From NCBI RefSeq assembly GCF_001905125.1, contig NZ_LWLE01000008.1, positions 1 through 64,000 of the forward strand: DNA of 64,000 nt, in the 5' to 3' direction. Of the stretch, positions 51,371 to 60,847 are shown in pieces. The DNA is from Streptomyces sp. TSRI0281 (GTDB lineage: Bacteria > Actinomycetota > Actinomycetes > Streptomycetales > Streptomycetaceae). The position numbers were made by a program, and so were the translations under genes. A model generated the notes under the pieces. The model saw only the letters and a program-made list of their open reading frames with translations, ran no database searches and was not told the origin of the DNA. The number at the start of each line of letters is the position of its first letter. Positions within the stretch are counted from its first letter, which is position 1.

Positions 51371-51443
51371 TGAACCCGACGAACGACGACTGAAGTACGT
51401 GTCTCAAAATCGTCGGATGGTCGAGGAGATGGAGAGCCATATC

Positions 51444-53543
51444 GTGCGCGCGAGCGATGGTTTTGAGAACGCACGTGAGCCCGCGGACGGCAGCCGGGTG
51501 CTGACGATCCGCGATCTGTCGGTCGAGATCCGCCGGGGCGACCGGATCGTCCACCCGGTCTCGGGCGTCGGTCTGGCGCTCGATCGCGGGGAGACCCTGG
51601 GGATCGTCGGGGAGACCGGATCCGGCAAGTCCATGACCGGCCTGGCCGTGATGGGCATGCTGCCGGCCGGTGGCCGGGTGACCGGCGGCTCGATCGACTT
51701 CGGCGGTACGGAGCTCGTCGGACTCCCCGCGGAGCGGTACCGGGCCCTGCGCGGCAACGACATCGCGATGGTGTTCCAGGATTCGATGACGGCCCTGAAC
51801 CCCACCCGCCGCATCGGCGACCAGGTCGCCGAACCGGTGCGGCTGCACCGGGGTGCGTCGAAGCAGGCCGCGCGCGCACGCGCCGCGGAGCTGCTCGACC
51901 TGGTCGGGATACCGAGGCCCGTCGAGCGGTTGGACGACTATCCGCACCAGCTCTCGGGCGGCATGCGGCAACGGGTGATGATCGCGATGGCCCTGGCGTG
52001 CGAGCCGCGGGTCGTCATCGCGGACGAGCCGACCACCGCGCTGGACGTCTCCATCCAGGCGGAGATCCTCGATCTCCTGGACGACCTCAGGTCCCGGCTG
52101 GGGATGTCCATGATCCTGATCACCCACGACATGGGAGTGATCGCCCGGCATGCCGACCGGGTGGGCGTGATGTACGCCGGGCGCGTGGCCGAGACCGGGC
52201 CGACACCAGCTCTTTTCAGCCATACCCGGCACCGCTACACCCATGCACTGCTCTCCTCGATCCCCTCGCTCACCCAGGACCGGCGCGAGCGGCTCTTCAG
52301 CATTCCCGGCACACCACCTGATCTGTCCGCCTCCCCCGCGGGCTGTCCTTTCGCGCCGCGCTGCGCCGCCGCCACGGACCGCTGCCACGAGGAGCGGCCG
52401 CCGCTCTCGGTGGAGGAGGACGGGCACACCCACGCGTGTTGGCACCCGGTCGCCACGCCACCGGTCCGTACCGGCTCGGCAACGGCCGTCGCACGGCCCG
52501 TCGTCCCCGCCGACGCCCCTGCGACGGGCGAGACGGCGCCGCGGCTGCGGGTCGTCGATCTCCGGCTGGAGTACCCGGTGGGCCGACGGGGGCTCCTCGG
52601 GCGGCGCCGCACCGTCAAGGCGGTCTCCGGAGTGAGCTTCGACGTGGCGCCCGGTGAGACGTTCGGCCTGGTCGGGGAGTCGGGGTGCGGCAAGTCCTCG
52701 CTGGGCCGCATGCTCGTGGCCCTGAATCGGCCCACGTCGGGCGAGGTGATCTTCGACGGTGCGTCGGTGACCGGTATGAGTGCCCGCGAACTCGCGCCGC
52801 GCCGGTCCCAGCTGCAGATGATGTTCCAGGACTCCAACTCCTCTCTCGACCCCCGCATGCGCATCGGCGCGATCCTGCGCGAGCCCCTCGCGATCCAGGG
52901 CATCGGCACGCGCGCCGCCCGGACCGCACGGGCCCGCGAGCTCCTCGGGGACGTGGGGCTGCCAGCGGGCGTCCTGGAGCGCTATCCCCACGAACTCTCC
53001 GGGGGACAGCGCCAACGGGTGGGCCTGGCCCGCGCGCTGGCCCTGGACCCCAAGGTGCTGGTAGCCGACGAGCCGGTCAGCGCACTGGACGTCTCCATCC
53101 GTTCCCAGGTCCTCAATCTCATGCACCGCGTCCAGCGTGAACGCGAACTGAGCAGCGTCGTGATCTCCCACGATCTCGCGGTCGTGCGGTACCTGGCCGA
53201 CCGCGTCGGAGTCATGTACCTGGGCAAGTTGATGGAGACCGGCACCACCGAGGAGGTGTACGGGTCCACCGCGCACCCGTACACCGCGGGGCTGCTCGCG
53301 GCGGTTCCCGAGGCGGACCCCGCCGCACCGCGCCCCCGGTCGGGCACGCGCGTGCGCGGCGAACTGCCCAGTCCCATCGATCCGCCCAGCGGCTGCCGGT
53401 TCCGCACCCGATGTCCACTGGCGACCGAGGAGTGCGCGGCGACGGAGCCCGCCCTCACGACCCTCGCCGGCACGCACAAGGCCGCCTGTCACCACCCGCT
53501 GCGCTCGCCGGCCGCACAGCCCGAGGAGCTCTCCGCACGATGA
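51444..53543 (+). CDS. Fused dipeptide/oligopeptide ABC ATPase (DppD-DppF)
   Basis: About 699 residues containing two complete ATPase domains. Domain 1 has GETGSGKSMTGLA, signature LSGGMRQRVMIAMAL and Walker B VVIADEPTTALD, then the oligopeptide-type C-terminal extension (CPFAPRCAAATDRC). Domain 2 (from about residue 365) has GESGCGKSSLGR, LSGGQRQRVGLARAL and VLVADEPVSALD, ending with CRFRTRCPLATEEC. In most bacteria these are two proteins. They power uptake through the two downstream permeases. The frame opens at 51399, but GTG 51444 has GGAGAG seven bases upstream; ATG 51417 is also possible. Confidence 0.9.
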   Translation: MRASDGFENAREPADGSRVLTIRDLSVEIRRGDRIVHPVSGVGLALDRGETLGIVGETGSGKSMTGLAVMGMLPAGGRVTGGSIDFGGTELVGLPAERYRALRGNDIAMVFQDSMTALNPTRRIGDQVAEPVRLHRGASKQAARARAAELLDLVGIPRPVERLDDYPHQLSGGMRQRVMIAMALACEPRVVIADEPTTALDVSIQAEILDLLDDLRSRLGMSMILITHDMGVIARHADRVGVMYAGRVAETGPTPALFSHTRHRYTHALLSSIPSLTQDRRERLFSIPGTPPDLSASPAGCPFAPRCAAATDRCHEERPPLSVEEDGHTHACWHPVATPPVRTGSATAVARPVVPADAPATGETAPRLRVVDLRLEYPVGRRGLLGRRRTVKAVSGVSFDVAPGETFGLVGESGCGKSSLGRMLVALNRPTSGEVIFDGASVTGMSARELAPRRSQLQMMFQDSNSSLDPRMRIGAILREPLAIQGIGTRAARTARARELLGDVGLPAGVLERYPHELSGGQRQRVGLARALALDPKVLVADEPVSALDVSIRSQVLNLMHRVQRERELSSVVISHDLAVVRYLADRVGVMYLGKLMETGTTEEVYGSTAHPYTAGLLAAVPEADPAAPRPRSGTRVRGELPSPIDPPSGCRFRTRCPLATEECAATEPALTTLAGTHKAACHHPLRSPAAQPEELSAR

Positions 53544-53610
53544 ACCGTCACTCATCCCTCCCCCGCACCTCACGGACCCCACGGATCTCCCGGAGAGGAG
53601 ATGGACACGC

Positions 53611-54561
53611 ATGAGCTGGTACGTGGTCCGACGGCTGGCGATCTCCTTCGTCGTCGTGCTGGGCATCTCCGCGATGGTGTTCTTCCTGCTGCACGTGGTC
53701 TCGGACGACCCGGGCCGGGTGGTCCTGGGACAGCGCGCGTCCCCCCGGGCCGTGGCCGATTTCAACCGGGAGCACGGATTCGACCGGCCGCTCGTCGTGC
53801 AGTACTTCAGCTATCTGGGCCAGCTCGCCCACGGTGACCTGGGCAGGTCCTACAAGCTCAACGAGAACGTGGGGGCGGTACTGCGGCAGAACGCCGGCCG
53901 CAGCGCGATGCTGTCGCTCGCCGGCCTGGTCCTCGCGCTGCTGATCGCCGTCCCGCTCGGCATCCTCCAGGCGGTCCGCCGCAACAGTCTCGTCGACCGC
54001 GCCACGACGGCGGCTTCCTACGTGCTCTACGCGACTCCGTCGTTCCTGCTGGGCCTGATCCTGATCGCCGTGTTCAGCCAGTCCCTGTCGTTCTTCCCCG
54101 CCGAGGCGTCCCAGTCGCACTCCACGTGGGTGGTCCTGACCGATCCCCGCGCCATGGCCCTGCCCGTCATCACGCTCGCCATCACCAGCGTCGCGATCTT
54201 CTCCCAGTACCAGCGCTCGTCGGCTCTCGACCAGCTCGGCCAGGACTACATCCGGGTCGCGCGGGCCAAGGGGCTCCCGGAGCGGAGCGTCCTGACGCGC
54301 CATCTGCTGCGCAACGCCTGTCTGCCGCTGATCACGCTGGTCGGCACGCTCGTCCCCAGCCTCCTGGCAGGCAACCTGATCGTCGAGTCGCTCTTCAACT
54401 ACCCCGGCCTCGGCCTGCTGTTCCTCAACAGCCTGCAGCACGAGGACTACCCGGTGCTCCTCGCCTACACCCTGATCGGCGGCGTCCTCACCGTGGCCGG
54501 CAACTTCGTCGCCGACATCGCGGTCGCCGCCGTCGACAGCCGAATCGAGTTGAACAAATGA
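53611..54561 (+). CDS. Peptide ABC permease (DppB type)
   Basis: A 316-residue permease. The N-terminal MSWYVVRRLAISFVVVLGIS with FFLLHVVSDDP is typical of DppB/OppB. Six helices follow, and the EAA-like loop is DYIRVARAKGLPERSVLTRH then LLRNACLPLITLVGTLVPSL. It ends with VAAVDSRIELNK and overlaps DppC by ATGA. It forms a channel with the DppC-type subunit, driven by the fused ATPase. Confidence 0.9.
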   Translation: MSWYVVRRLAISFVVVLGISAMVFFLLHVVSDDPGRVVLGQRASPRAVADFNREHGFDRPLVVQYFSYLGQLAHGDLGRSYKLNENVGAVLRQNAGRSAMLSLAGLVLALLIAVPLGILQAVRRNSLVDRATTAASYVLYATPSFLLGLILIAVFSQSLSFFPAEASQSHSTWVVLTDPRAMALPVITLAITSVAIFSQYQRSSALDQLGQDYIRVARAKGLPERSVLTRHLLRNACLPLITLVGTLVPSLLAGNLIVESLFNYPGLGLLFLNSLQHEDYPVLLAYTLIGGVLTVAGNFVADIAVAAVDSRIELNK

Positions 54562-55493
54562 CCTCACGACACACGGACACGGCGGAGGCCCCGGAGGCGG
54601 GCGCCACCAAGCCGTCAGCAGTCGGCCCTGCCGAACCGGCCGACGTGCGCGAGCGGTTCACTCTCCAACCGGCGTTGCAGGCACTGCGGCGCCATCCACT
54701 GGGCCTCGCGGGCGGGCTGCTCCTGATACTCGTCGTCGCGTTCTGCTTCGTCGGCCCCCTGGTCTACCGGACCAACCAGACCGACGTGGATCTGGTGAAC
54801 GCGGCTCTGCCGCCCAGCACCGAGCATCCGCTCGGGACGGACCTCAACGGGTTCGACGTGCTCGGCCGGCTCATGGCGGGCGGCAGGGTCTCCTTGCAGA
54901 TCGGGCTGCTCGCCGCGCTGTTCGCCACCACGATCGGTACGGTCTACGGCGCCGTCGCCGGACTCGCCGGCGGGATCGTCGACGGGTTCCTGATGCGGGT
55001 GGTCGACACCCTGCTGTCGATCCCCTTCCTCTTCTTCGTCCTGATCCTCTCGGTGCGCTTCCACGCGAACGCCGTGTCGCTGAGTCTGGTCATCGGCGGG
55101 TTCTCCTGGCTGGTCTCCGCCCGGCTCGTCCGCGGTGAGGTCCTGACCCTGCGGGTACGGGAGTTCGTGCTGGCGGCCCGCGTGATGGGGGCCTCCCGCC
55201 CGCGGCTCATCCTCACCCACCTGATCCCGAACGCGCTCAGCGTGATCATCGTCGTCATCACCTTCCAGGTGGCCGACGCGATCCTCGTCGTCGCCGCACT
55301 GGGCTTCCTGGGCTTCGGACTGACGTACCCGACCGCGGACTGGGGCAGCCAGCTCGCCAACGGCGCGACGTTCATCTCCGCCGACTACTGGTGGCTGGTG
55401 TATCCCGTCGGCATCTGCGTCATCGTCACGGTGCTCGGGCTCAATCTGCTGGCCGACGCGCTCCGCGACGCGGTCGGTCACCGGGCCGGCTGA
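54558..55493 (+). CDS. Peptide ABC permease (DppC type)
   Basis: A 311-residue partner permease. After a polar N-terminus (MTSRHTDTAEAPEAGATKPS) come six helices; LPPSTEHPLGTDLNGFDVLG is the characteristic DppC/OppC loop, and the EAA loop reads EFVLAARVMGASRPRLILTH then LIPNALSVIIVVITFQVAD. LGFLGFGLTYPTADWGSQLA is the conserved post-EAA segment. ATG 54558 overlaps the DppB stop codon by 4 bases. Confidence 0.9.
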   Translation: MTSRHTDTAEAPEAGATKPSAVGPAEPADVRERFTLQPALQALRRHPLGLAGGLLLILVVAFCFVGPLVYRTNQTDVDLVNAALPPSTEHPLGTDLNGFDVLGRLMAGGRVSLQIGLLAALFATTIGTVYGAVAGLAGGIVDGFLMRVVDTLLSIPFLFFVLILSVRFHANAVSLSLVIGGFSWLVSARLVRGEVLTLRVREFVLAARVMGASRPRLILTHLIPNALSVIIVVITFQVADAILVVAALGFLGFGLTYPTADWGSQLANGATFISADYWWLVYPVGICVIVTVLGLNLLADALRDAVGHRAG

Positions 55494-55555
55494 GACCGCT
55501 CACCGCGGCTGTCGCCCCTTTCCCCTCTTCCACCACACCTCGCAGGGAGCCATCC

Positions 55556-57415
55556 ATGACACATGTGCCCGGCAAGGCGCGAGGACGCCGCTTCGCGGTG
55601 CTCGCCGCCGTGCTCGCCGTACTGGCCACGGCGTGCACCGGCGGCGACCTGGCCAAGGATCTGCAGGGCGGTTACCAGACCCTGCCGAAGGAGTCCGGGA
55701 AGCCCGAGGACGGCGGCACGGTCACGGTCGCGCTGACTCCAGGGCTGAGCCCCAACTACATCTATCCGTATCCGCCGGCGTCCGCCAACGGCACCGTCAT
55801 CGCCCGGGGGCTCCTGTGGCGCTCCCTCTACCGCCCCAGTGGTGAGGGCGACCGGATCGCGGACGCCGCACTGAGTCTGGCCGAGCCGCCCCGCTACAGC
55901 ACCGACCGCAAGACCGCGAGCATCAGGCTGAAGCGGTACTCATGGTCCAACGGCAGGCCGGTCACCGCCGACGACGTCGTCTTCTCCCTCGCCCTGCTGA
56001 AGGCCTCGCTCAAGGAGAGCCCGGCCAACTGGAGCTTCTACACCCCGGGGCAGTTCCCCGACGGCATCACCGCGAAGGCCACAGCGCCGGACGAGCTCAC
56101 CCTCAGGTCCACGACCGCGTACAACCCGTCCTATCTGATGTCGATGCTGACCCTGCTGTACGTGATGCCCTCCAAGGAGTGGAACATCGCCCGCACCGCG
56201 GGGCCGCACCTGGACTACACACGGCCGAAGAACGCCAAGGCCATCTACGCCTACCTCACCGGGCAGTCGGAGTCCCAGGCCACCTTCGCCGACAACCCGC
56301 TCTGGCAGGTGGTCAACGGCCCGTACCGTCTCAAGAGCTTCGACCCCACGACCGGTTCGTTCTCCCTGGTCCCCAACACGTCCTACAGCGGGCCCGGCGA
56401 CTCCCGGCTCGACCGGGTCGACTTCAAGTCGTTCACCTCGGCCCCGGCGGTCCTCAACCAGTTCAAGGCCGGCAACCTGACCGTCGGAACGCTGGACTCC
56501 AGCTTCATCATGCAGATCGGCGCGCTGAAGAAGAAGGGTTACCACGTCTACGGAGCCCCGGCGCCCGCCCGGTTCGACCCACTGGTCCTGAACTTCGAGA
56601 ACACCACCCACCACTTCGACAAGGTGATCGCCCAGCCGTACGTCCGCCAGGCCCTGCAGCACCTGATCGACCAGCAGGGCTACATCAGGAGCCGGGGCGT
56701 GTACAACGGTGCCGCCTCCCCCAACTACTCCACCGCGGGCGACGGCTCCCCGTACCCGCCCGCGTTCGGTGACAAGGCGCCCTACCCCTACGACCCGGCC
56801 GCCGCCAGGAAGCTGCTCACCGACCACGGCTGGAAGGTCGAGCCGGGCGGCACCACCACCTGCCGACGCCCGGGCACCGGGGCCGACGAGTGCGGGGCGG
56901 GCATCCCGCGCGGGCAGACGGTCGACTTCTCCCTCGCCTCCGCGAACACCCCGGCGTACGTCGGCGCCCGGGGTACCGCCTTCGCGTCGGAGGCCAAGAA
57001 GCTGGGCATCAAGGTCACGCTCGTGAGCAAGTCGCTCAACTACCTGTACACCAACTACGGCAACTCCTTCGCGCCCGCCAACAGGAACAAGTGGGCGGCG
57101 CAGGACTACGGACCGCTGTACCTGGCGGCCGGATACCCGAGCAGCAACACCGTGTTCAACACGGGAGGCAGCTTCAATCTCGGCGGGTACCGCGACGCCG
57201 AGGCGGACAGGCTGATCGACGCGTCGACGTTCGGAGCGGATTCCCGGGCACTGTCGGCCGAGGTGACCCACCTCGGCAAGGACCTGCCGGTGCTCTACTT
57301 CCCGACTCCGCACACCCTTGTCGTGTGGAAGAACACCCTCTCCGGGCCGCCGTCGTCGTTCAGCTCACTGCTCAGCTACCTGTACACGCCGGAACTCTGG
57401 TACTTCCACCACTGA
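55556..57415 (+). CDS. Peptide ABC substrate-binding lipoprotein (DppA/OppA type)
   Basis: A 619-residue family-5 solute-binding protein. Its signal (MTHVPGKARGRRFAVLAAVL) ends in a lipobox (LATAC). Typical family segments are GGTVTVALTPGLSPNYIYPY, WSNGRPVTADDVVFSLALLK, FDKVIAQPYVRQALQHLIDQ and YDPAAARKLLTDHGWKVEP. ATG 55556 follows AGGGAG. It is the last transporter gene; an internal pair of Cys residues (TTTCRRPGTGADECG) may form a disulfide. It should capture peptides for the DppBC channel. Confidence 0.88.
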   Translation: MTHVPGKARGRRFAVLAAVLAVLATACTGGDLAKDLQGGYQTLPKESGKPEDGGTVTVALTPGLSPNYIYPYPPASANGTVIARGLLWRSLYRPSGEGDRIADAALSLAEPPRYSTDRKTASIRLKRYSWSNGRPVTADDVVFSLALLKASLKESPANWSFYTPGQFPDGITAKATAPDELTLRSTTAYNPSYLMSMLTLLYVMPSKEWNIARTAGPHLDYTRPKNAKAIYAYLTGQSESQATFADNPLWQVVNGPYRLKSFDPTTGSFSLVPNTSYSGPGDSRLDRVDFKSFTSAPAVLNQFKAGNLTVGTLDSSFIMQIGALKKKGYHVYGAPAPARFDPLVLNFENTTHHFDKVIAQPYVRQALQHLIDQQGYIRSRGVYNGAASPNYSTAGDGSPYPPAFGDKAPYPYDPAAARKLLTDHGWKVEPGGTTTCRRPGTGADECGAGIPRGQTVDFSLASANTPAYVGARGTAFASEAKKLGIKVTLVSKSLNYLYTNYGNSFAPANRNKWAAQDYGPLYLAAGYPSSNTVFNTGGSFNLGGYRDAEADRLIDASTFGADSRALSAEVTHLGKDLPVLYFPTPHTLVVWKNTLSGPPSSFSSLLSYLYTPELWYFHH

Positions 57416-57443
57416 ATTCCGCGCGGGAAGGAGGTGAACCGTC

Positions 57444-58733
57444 ATGGACACGTTCCACGACACATCTGCGGACATGGCCGCGCTGCGTCGACTGATCGGC
57501 ACAGCACGGGTGGTGGCGCTCGGCGAGGGCGCGCACAACATCACGGAGTTCTACGGGCTCAGGGACCTGCTGTTCCGGTTCCTGGTCCGGGAGTGCGGAT
57601 TCACCGGGCTGGTCCTGGAGTCCGGATTCGCCGAGGGGCTAGCCGTCGACAAGTGGATCGGCGGCGGGCCGGGACGGGTCGAGACCGTCGCCCGGGACGG
57701 CGTCACCTACCGCTTCGGCGCGTGCGAGCCGATGCGTCGGCAACTGCGCTGGATGCGTCGGCGCAACTCCGGCGGGGCGGCGAAGGTCGCCTTCTACGGG
57801 ATGGACCTGCCCGGCTCGTCCACCTCCCCCGGCCCGGCCGTCCGTGCCTGCCTCGACCGGCTGCCCGCCCGCCCGGGTGACGAGGAGTTGCTGCGGCTGA
57901 GCGATCTGGGCGACCGGTCGCGGGCGGCGGTCCGTTACGCGGCGATGTCCGCCTCGGACCGTGCCCGGCTGCTCGACGGCCTTCGCGGGCTGGAGGAGCG
58001 CGCACTGCGCGCCCACCGGCGCAGCGGCCCGGACGACGAGGATGCCGAGATCGCCCTGTGGTGCGCGGCCTCGCTCGAAGCCTTCGTCGCCGAGGCCGAC
58101 GAGGACGGCACCTCCTCGGAGGGTCCCTATCCGCGGGAGGCGTTCATGGCGCGCAGCGTGGAGTGGATCCTGCGCCGGGAGCGGCGCGTCGTGGTGAGCG
58201 CGCACAACGCACACGTCCGCCGTACACCGCTGCACGGTCGGCCGACGCTGGGCGGGCTGCTCTCCGCCCAGCTGGGGGCGGACCTCGTCGTCATCGGGAT
58301 GACGTACGGCTCCGGGCCCGAGGTCACCTTCACCCAGCGGTCGTCGCGTCCGTTCGACTGCGACGTCACGCTCGGGACACGGACCCTGACGCCGACGTCC
58401 GTCGAATCGCGGCTCGACCGGCTCGGCCGGGAGGTGGCCCTCCTCGAACCGCGCCGTGCGCCCGACGGGTTCTTCGACGGCGTCCGGGGGACGCTCGCCG
58501 GTGGGGAGCTCGACCCCGTCGACGACTTCCCGGCCGCCTACGACGCACTGCTCCACGTCCGGCGGGTGAACCGGATCCCCGGGGCGTTCGAGCGACTGCG
58601 TGCCGAGTTCTCCGAGGCCGCGCGAGCGGGCTTCGAGGCGGCGGCTCCGGATACGGACGCACCGGAAGAACAGTCCATGCGTCCCGGGGACCTCGGCGGT
58701 CTCCGGGACACCGAGGAGTCGGAGTCACAGTGA
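57444..58733 (+). CDS. Erythromycin-esterase-family protein
   Basis: A 429-residue member of the Ere/succinoglycan-biosynthesis-like superfamily. Near the N-terminus VVALGEGAHNITEFYGLRDL matches the catalytic Glu/His loop of the family, followed by GFTGLVLESGFAEGLAVDKW and, later, VVVSAHNAHVRRTPLHG and LVVIGMTYGSG. Known members hydrolyse macrolide lactones; other substrates are also known, so a role in the peptide locus is possible. The ribosome site is AAGGAGGTGA (57428-57437), a full complement to the 16S tail, suggesting high translation. It overlaps the next gene by GTGA. Confidence 0.8.
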   Translation: MDTFHDTSADMAALRRLIGTARVVALGEGAHNITEFYGLRDLLFRFLVRECGFTGLVLESGFAEGLAVDKWIGGGPGRVETVARDGVTYRFGACEPMRRQLRWMRRRNSGGAAKVAFYGMDLPGSSTSPGPAVRACLDRLPARPGDEELLRLSDLGDRSRAAVRYAAMSASDRARLLDGLRGLEERALRAHRRSGPDDEDAEIALWCAASLEAFVAEADEDGTSSEGPYPREAFMARSVEWILRRERRVVVSAHNAHVRRTPLHGRPTLGGLLSAQLGADLVVIGMTYGSGPEVTFTQRSSRPFDCDVTLGTRTLTPTSVESRLDRLGREVALLEPRRAPDGFFDGVRGTLAGGELDPVDDFPAAYDALLHVRRVNRIPGAFERLRAEFSEAARAGFEAAAPDTDAPEEQSMRPGDLGGLRDTEESESQ

Positions 58734-60820
58734 ACAGCAGCCCTCTGCCGTATCCGCCCGCGCGGACCGTCGACGCCTTCGAGGACGTCGCGGGCGTCCG
58801 GGTGCCGGACCCGTACCGGTGGCTGGAGCCGGAGACCGACGAGGTGCGGCGGTGGCAGCGCCGACAGGCCGGACTCGCCACGTCGATCGCCTACGACGGG
58901 CAGGACCCCGAGGCCGTACGGAAGCTGATCGAGACCTACGATGCCGGGTCCCGCCCGGCACTGCCGAGGTTCGCGGCGGGCCGCTGGTTCCGCGCCGTGG
59001 ACGCACCCGGTGCGGCGGCGCCCGGCGTGGTCGTCGCCGACCGGCCGTTCGGCGCGGGCCGGCCGGTGGTCGGCCTGTCCGCGTTCGGCGACGGGCAGAA
59101 CCCCGCGTTCCTGTCGTGGCTCGCGCCGTCGCCGGACGGTCGCGTCCTGGCCCTGGGCGTCTGCACCGACGGCAGCGAGCACAACACGGTCCGGCTCGTC
59201 GAGGTGGACTCGGGGCGCGTGCTGGACGGCGCGCCGCGGCAGGTCCTGCACAGCGCGTGGGCCGGTGGCGTGTCGTGGCTGCCCGACAGCAGCGGCTTCC
59301 TCTTCCTCGCCCTGACCGGTGCGCCGCACGAGTTCCGGCAGGCCGTGTACCGTCACCGGCTCGCCACGCGGGACGGCGCGGGCAGCACCGTGGTGGAACC
59401 GGTCCCGGTCGGTGAGGGCTCCAAGGAGTACACACTCGTGCAGTTCTCGGCCGACGGCCGCTGGGCCGTCGCGAGTCACCGGGTGGGCAGTCCTGTGCCG
59501 GTCGCCGTACGCGATCTGTCCCGGCCCGCCACCCCCTGGCGCCCCTTCGTCACCGACTGCGCCGGGACCGTCGCCGGACACATCGTCGGCGACCGCTACA
59601 TCGCGGTGACGGATGTGGCGGCACCACGCGGGCGCGTGGTCGCGCTCCCGCTGGACGCCGCCGAACCCAACGACCCGGCCTCGTGGACGGAGTTGGTGCC
59701 GGAGGGCGGGACGGTGCTGCGGTCCCTGTCTCCGGTCGGCGACCATCTGTACCTCAGTGAGTTCGACCGGACGTGCGCCCGGGTACGGATCCTCGACCGT
59801 TCCGGCGCCGTCACCGGGGAGGTTCCGCTGCCCGGGCAGGGGGCGCTCTCCGCACCGTTCTTCGCCCTGACCGGCCTGGCCGTGGGCTCTCCCCCGGACG
59901 ATTTCGTCTTCGCCTTCTCCACCCCGACCAGCTCCTGGGGCGTCTATCGGCACCGTCCGGGAGAGGCGGACATCGAGACGCTGTCGGCCCCGGCGGTCAC
60001 CCTCGACGCCGACGTGACGTTCGAGCGGGCCGTGGCACCCGACGGTGTGGAGATCCCTTACCACGTGGTGCGACCTGCGGGCAGCGACCCGACGCGGCCC
60101 GCGCCCACGCTGATCTCCGCGTACGGAGCGGCGAACGTGCCTCTGCTGCCGCAGTACCGGCCCGAGATGGCCGCCTTCGTCGCGGCCGGCGGCGTGCTCG
60201 TACAGGCACATCTGCGCGGGGGCGGCGAGTTCGGCCGCGACTGGTACCTGGCCGCGCACCGGGAGCGCAAGCACGTGCGCGACCGCGACCTCGTCGCCGT
60301 CGCCGAGCACCTCGTCACCACAGGGCTCGCCGCACCCGGGCGGCTGGCGCTGACCGGTGGCTCCGACGGTGGTCTCATGTGCGGGATCGCCCTCACGACG
60401 CGCCCCGAGCTGTGGTGTGCCGTGCTGCCGATGGCGCCGCTCCTCGACCTCATCGGGGGCACCCGCGATCCCTATCTGGACTTCGTCATCCGCAAGGCGT
60501 GGGCGGATCCGGACGATCCCGCGGAAGTACGGCGGCTGCTGCGGCTCTCGCCCTACCAGCTGGTCGGGCCCGGTGTCCTCCCGGCGGTCTATCTTCAGGC
60601 CGGGGCGACCGATCCGCGGTGTCCTGCCTGGCAGGCGCGCAAGTTCGCCGCCCGTCTGCAGGCGGCACAGGAAGGGGACGCGCCGATCCTGCTGCACGTC
60701 TTCGACAACGCCGGGCACGGCGCGGCGACATCGCACGAGGTGGCGATCGCACAGGACGCCGAGTGGCTGGCCTTTCTGATCAGGACACTCGGTCTGGGCC
60801 GTCGGGAAGCCTCCGGATGA
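58730..60820 (+). CDS. Prolyl-oligopeptidase-family (S9) serine peptidase
   Basis: A 696-residue S9 peptidase with an N-terminal beta-propeller (about residues 65-430) and C-terminal alpha/beta hydrolase. The start, YPPARTVDAFEDVAGVRVPD followed by PYRWLEPETDEV, is typical. The catalytic triad is Ser in LALTGGSDGGLMCG, Asp in YLQAGATDPRCPAWQ and His in FDNAGHGAATS. The propeller limits access to short peptides. It should finish degradation of peptides brought in by the transporter. GTG 58730 overlaps the erythromycin-esterase-like gene stop by 4 bases. Confidence 0.87.
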   Translation: MNSSPLPYPPARTVDAFEDVAGVRVPDPYRWLEPETDEVRRWQRRQAGLATSIAYDGQDPEAVRKLIETYDAGSRPALPRFAAGRWFRAVDAPGAAAPGVVVADRPFGAGRPVVGLSAFGDGQNPAFLSWLAPSPDGRVLALGVCTDGSEHNTVRLVEVDSGRVLDGAPRQVLHSAWAGGVSWLPDSSGFLFLALTGAPHEFRQAVYRHRLATRDGAGSTVVEPVPVGEGSKEYTLVQFSADGRWAVASHRVGSPVPVAVRDLSRPATPWRPFVTDCAGTVAGHIVGDRYIAVTDVAAPRGRVVALPLDAAEPNDPASWTELVPEGGTVLRSLSPVGDHLYLSEFDRTCARVRILDRSGAVTGEVPLPGQGALSAPFFALTGLAVGSPPDDFVFAFSTPTSSWGVYRHRPGEADIETLSAPAVTLDADVTFERAVAPDGVEIPYHVVRPAGSDPTRPAPTLISAYGAANVPLLPQYRPEMAAFVAAGGVLVQAHLRGGGEFGRDWYLAAHRERKHVRDRDLVAVAEHLVTTGLAAPGRLALTGGSDGGLMCGIALTTRPELWCAVLPMAPLLDLIGGTRDPYLDFVIRKAWADPDDPAEVRRLLRLSPYQLVGPGVLPAVYLQAGATDPRCPAWQARKFAARLQAAQEGDAPILLHVFDNAGHGAATSHEVAIAQDAEWLAFLIRTLGLGRREASG

Positions 60821-60847
60821 GCGGGCGGGCGGCCCGTCCGCTCATCC
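60815..60847. terminator. Bidirectional terminator overlapping two stop codons
   Basis: GGATGAGCGG (60815-60824) pairs with CCGCTCATCC (60838-60847), with GGGC/GCCC pairing inside. The stem includes the stop codons of both the S9 peptidase (rightward) and the PucR gene (leftward), so both transcripts end in it. Confidence 0.75.

Noticed and set aside
58058..58729. In-frame upstream extension of the S9 peptidase
   Set aside because: It lies entirely inside the erythromycin-esterase-like gene in another frame; the family start matches GTG 58730.
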